64,000 nucleotides of DNA from Liolophura sinensis (Eukaryota > Mollusca > Polyplacophora > Chitonida > Chitonidae). Each line of letters opens with the position of its first letter. The stretch's first letter is position 1. Both the position numbers and the translations under genes were made by a program. Shown here in pieces: positions 61,130 through 64,000 of this stretch. The stretch covers positions 32,397,979 through 32,461,978 of the forward strand of contig NC_088302.1 in assembly GCF_032854445.1 (NCBI RefSeq). Reading direction: 5' to 3'. The notes beneath the pieces were generated by a model. It saw only the letters and a program-made list of their open reading frames with translations, had not been told where the DNA came from and ran no database searches.

Positions 61130-61735
61130 TACTGCATGGAAAAATGAATAGGTAATATGCGAGAATGACGGTGATCTTATGTGAAATTATGAACAATTTT
61201 ATATGAAGAATATTTATGCAAGATTAAAGGAATTTTCCTTTGAAAGAAATTGTACTATGTGCTGCCAAAAGCATTCATAACATAATGGAATCCGTTACGA
61301 TTAAACCTATAATTATATGTTTATATGGGATTGAGTCTTAATTGTTCACTTTTTGGTGTGATTATTTGAAAAGTACAGCTGAATTGTGTTTTTAAGTTTT
61401 ATTATAAATTCCATACCATTGAGGTAAACCAATAATCATTGATTGATACATTTTCATTGCCATGAACAACGATGCTAACATTTCATGACTTTCATTTCAA
61501 CCTCCGGTAATTATCTTAAAATTATTTTGAAATATTTCTGGGTGACGCTTTTACGAACGTTATTGCACTTCATGGTTTTCAATCTACTTCTGTTGTCATT
61601 AAGTGATTAAGTGGATCTCTGTCAAACTTATTGAAAACGTATTATTATTTAGCTGTGGAAATGAAACCCACGTATGCAATTAAATCTTTATAATGAGCCA
61701 GACATATTGTTTTGCTAACAGTTTTGTTACATACT
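61130..61735. other. NR2E3-like intron 1, right part, no feature
   Basis: AT-rich with no recognised element. Confidence 0.5.
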
Positions 61736-61744
61736 TCACCAGAT

Positions 61745-61945
61745 AACTTTGGCTGGCCCACGTGTTAAAAGCTCTTTTGTTCGTTACGACTCTCAGTCCC
61801 TAGGCCCATGAGCGCGCGTTCGAGTCTAGTTAGGGTCTTACTCAGGAAGTTTAAAACGGGCACTTCGGTTTCCTCCACTTATAAAGCAAGCCACATTCAT
61901 ATAAGTAAAACAGAGCAAATTTAAACACCAATGAAATAAATAATT
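61745..61945 (+). mobile_element. SINE family 3 copy, just upstream of exon 2
   Basis: B-box-like CGTTCGAGTCTAG, then GTCTTACTCAGGAAGTTTAA, GGGCACTTCGGTTTCCTCCAC, CATATAAGTAAAAC and an AAAT end. It ends about 80 bases before the exon 2 acceptor. Confidence 0.6.
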
Positions 61946-62022
61946 GCTTAAGCCACGTTTTTTTTATCAATTGTTTTGATTTTTATTTTTTTTCTAAGGC
62001 ACAGTTGTTCTTGATATTGCAG

Positions 62023-62329
62023 ACTGTTCGTCCGGGTTGCGGGCGTCGCCTCCGTTGGCTTCGTCCGGCTGTAAGAGTCCCTCTCCATCCCCCATCACTG
62101 TCTCCGCGGACTCCAGCTTCCAGCCGAGAACCATGTGCTCTCCTTCGCATAGTCGTGAGTCTGGGAGTCCAATCCATTGCGTTGAGATGAGTCTGGGCAA
62201 GCGCTGTTCTCCTGGACTGACATGCGTCGTTTGTGGTGACACTTCCAGCGGGAAACATTACGGAATTCTCGCCTGTAATGGCTGTAGCGGCTTCTTCAAA
62301 AGAAGCGTTCGCAGAAAGCTGATATACAG
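62023..62329 (+). CDS. NR2E3: NR2E3-like exon 2: N-terminal region and zinc finger 1
   Basis: The acceptor after a T-rich tract is TGATATTGCAG. A Ser/Pro-rich stretch (for example [15 protein letters not shown]) precedes [20 protein letters not shown] and [16 protein letters not shown]. Zinc-binding Cys are at residues 85, 88, 102 and 105. The recognition helix carries CNGCSG. The donor ATACAG|GTATTA splits the Arg codon at the site usual for this group. Confidence 0.96.
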
Positions 62330-62794
62330 GTATTATTTAATATTCCCAAATATACCGTTATGTTGAAGTTTGCCAGGTAAAAAAAATCGTCAAGAATTAG
62401 TTTTGACCTGTTTACAATCTAACGATCTAAGACAATCTAACAGTTTTGATAGTTTTTCTATTCATAGACACTGAGATTCAATATTGGAATGGCGTATTAA
62501 AATTGACCATATATTAAATCAGTTGTATATATTTTAATGAAATTCTCGGAGGTGACCCTTCTGTTAAGTCTATATTTACCGAGCACACTTCACAATCATG
62601 GTTAATACCTCCATTTTCTCGATTGAGAAACTCCTTTTAAATTACTGAGAGTCCCTTTTATAGACACAGGTGGGGGCCTCTTTTTGAAGTCTTTGTGTCA
62701 AATGTGAAATAAGGTGAATTTTTCACTTCTCTCCTTTTTATTTTTTCTCTAATTTGCTTTACTCATGTGTATGGTGTCTATGTTTTTGGGGTAG

Positions 62795-62898
62795 ATGTCA
62801 AGCCGGGACTGGCATGTGTTTGGTCGACAAGGCTCATAGGAATCAGTGTCAGGCGTGTCGTTTAAAGAAGTGTTTACAGATGGGAATGAACAAAGATG
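62795..62898 (+). CDS. NR2E3: NR2E3-like exon 3: zinc finger 2
   Basis: After TTTGGGGTAG the exon reads (R)[19 protein letters not shown] and then [15 protein letters not shown]. Zinc Cys are at 121, 128, 138 and 141. '[22 protein letters not shown]' is the NR2E3/Hr51/fax-1 signature. Donor GATG|GTGAGT leaves one G, as expected before Ala. Confidence 0.96.
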
Positions 62899-64000
62899 GT
62901 GAGTGAAGATTTCAGCCTTTGATCTTTAGTAGGGTCGATTTAACAGGTTATCCCATCTAAATCCGCGAGACGGCGCTCTGAATTATTCATAAGAGCTCTT
63001 CATTGTTTGGAGGTGTGATAGTACGGGGACCTCCCTGGTCTATGTTTGTTTCCTCCTGTGTGCTAGCTAAAGCCTTATTCTCAAATAGGAGTTAAACCAG
63101 CTGCTTTTGAATGACGACTGGACTGTTGATAGTTTTAAAAAGTAATTTAACAAAATGAGAGGTGTGTTATGGGGGTGAAGAGTGAAATAGTACATAGCGA
63201 CAACTTCGCCTTTATTTGGTCGAGTCTTAAGCAGTGCGATTTGTCCCTTGCCTTCGTCAAGTGGGACTTTCGAGATTTGCTTTTAGTTTAACTGTTAAAA
63301 AACACCGGTAAAACGTTACAAACGAGCGCTTAGCCATACCTTGGGCGTCGACAACTCGGGACTTTTCTCTTCTATGTTAAAATGAATTAGAGGTACAGCG
63401 GGAAACCCAACTTTCCTTTTTTTGACGTATAAACTAGAGATTAACTCTGCCAAATATCTACATGTCTCTCACGGGGCGGTCGAGTAAATCGAGGATGGTA
63501 GTGAATCTCGCCTAGTCCTTATTCTTTTCTCTTTCGTTGACTTAAACGCATTGCTCTCCACTTCCTGATACATTAGGTTTGACTTCAAAAAGAACAGTAA
63601 TGAAGGGTCTAAACATGCGCCGAGTCATCGCTCGTATAGACATTTCAGTTAAATCGGAGCTAACTTTACACCGAAAGTTCAACGAGGACGATATAGTGAA
63701 GTTAAATGTCAATCTGTCTTGCTCTTAGTCCATTGCCATTTGTTATTATAAAAAACAAATGCGATTCATAAAATACTTAATCAGTCAATCAATCAATGTT
63801 AAATATCGATTCCATCAACTTGATAACCCGATTGAACAAAAGAACAAAAGAACAAAAGATTGTCTTTTTGAAAAGTTGAGAGGGATTGAATTATTCAATC
63901 GTATAAATATTTCATAGCTAACAGAGAAAATTTTAAAGTTTAAAGTTTGTATATTTGCCACGGTTCTGTATGAAAACTTACAAGAGTTACAGGAAGAACA
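62899..64000. other. NR2E3-like intron 3, to window edge
   Basis: No further exon found; the expected continuation AVQNERQPR is not present. A small AGAACAAA triplication lies near 63838-63858. Confidence 0.65.

Overview
This is animal genomic DNA: genes with introns, AT-rich spacers, and tRNA-derived SINEs making up much of the repeat content. The dominant SINE ends in a short core plus an AAAT-type tail, and others contain '...GTACGACGTTAAACCCC'. I know these from molluscan and other lophotrochozoan genomes, so I infer a lophotrochozoan, most likely a mollusc. The species cannot be read from the window. There are no operons, CRISPR arrays or bacterial features.

Two real genes are present, pointing away from each other. 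On the left (1-16496, minus strand) is the 5' part of a secreted alpha-2-macroglobulin superfamily gene of the CD109/TEP type. It has a signal-peptide exon and eleven further coding exons, whose splice phases all agree. The bait and thioester regions lie beyond the left edge. On the right (from 52320, plus strand) is the 5' part of an NR2E3/PNR-type nuclear receptor (Hr51/unfulfilled and fax-1 orthology group). Two exons encode the DNA-binding domain, and a likely first coding exon lies 9.65 kb upstream.

The roughly 36 kb between them (16.5-52.3 kb) holds no gene I can support. It contains many SINE copies, a decayed reverse-transcriptase element of about 2.2 kb with its GIY-YIG endonuclease BEFORE the RT (the permuted Penelope-like layout known as Naiad), a 3' fragment of a LINE, an abundant dispersed repeat I cannot name (here 'rep-A', at 14 places), a second unnamed repeat (rep-B), satellites and long (TA)n tracts. 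Between the repeats lie islands of complex, higher-GC, non-coding sequence. Some carry homeodomain-like or nuclear-receptor half-sites and may be regulatory DNA for the receptor gene; this is inference.

The two genes have no evident functional link: one is humoral immunity or protease control, the other sensory/neuronal transcription control. The most unusual items are the permuted retroelement with an internal deletion, rep-A and its position around that element, an exon-like orphan ORF at 21.95 kb, an inverted-repeat foldback at 45.1-45.3 kb, and a possible TATA promoter plus a K50-site cluster inside the first receptor intron.
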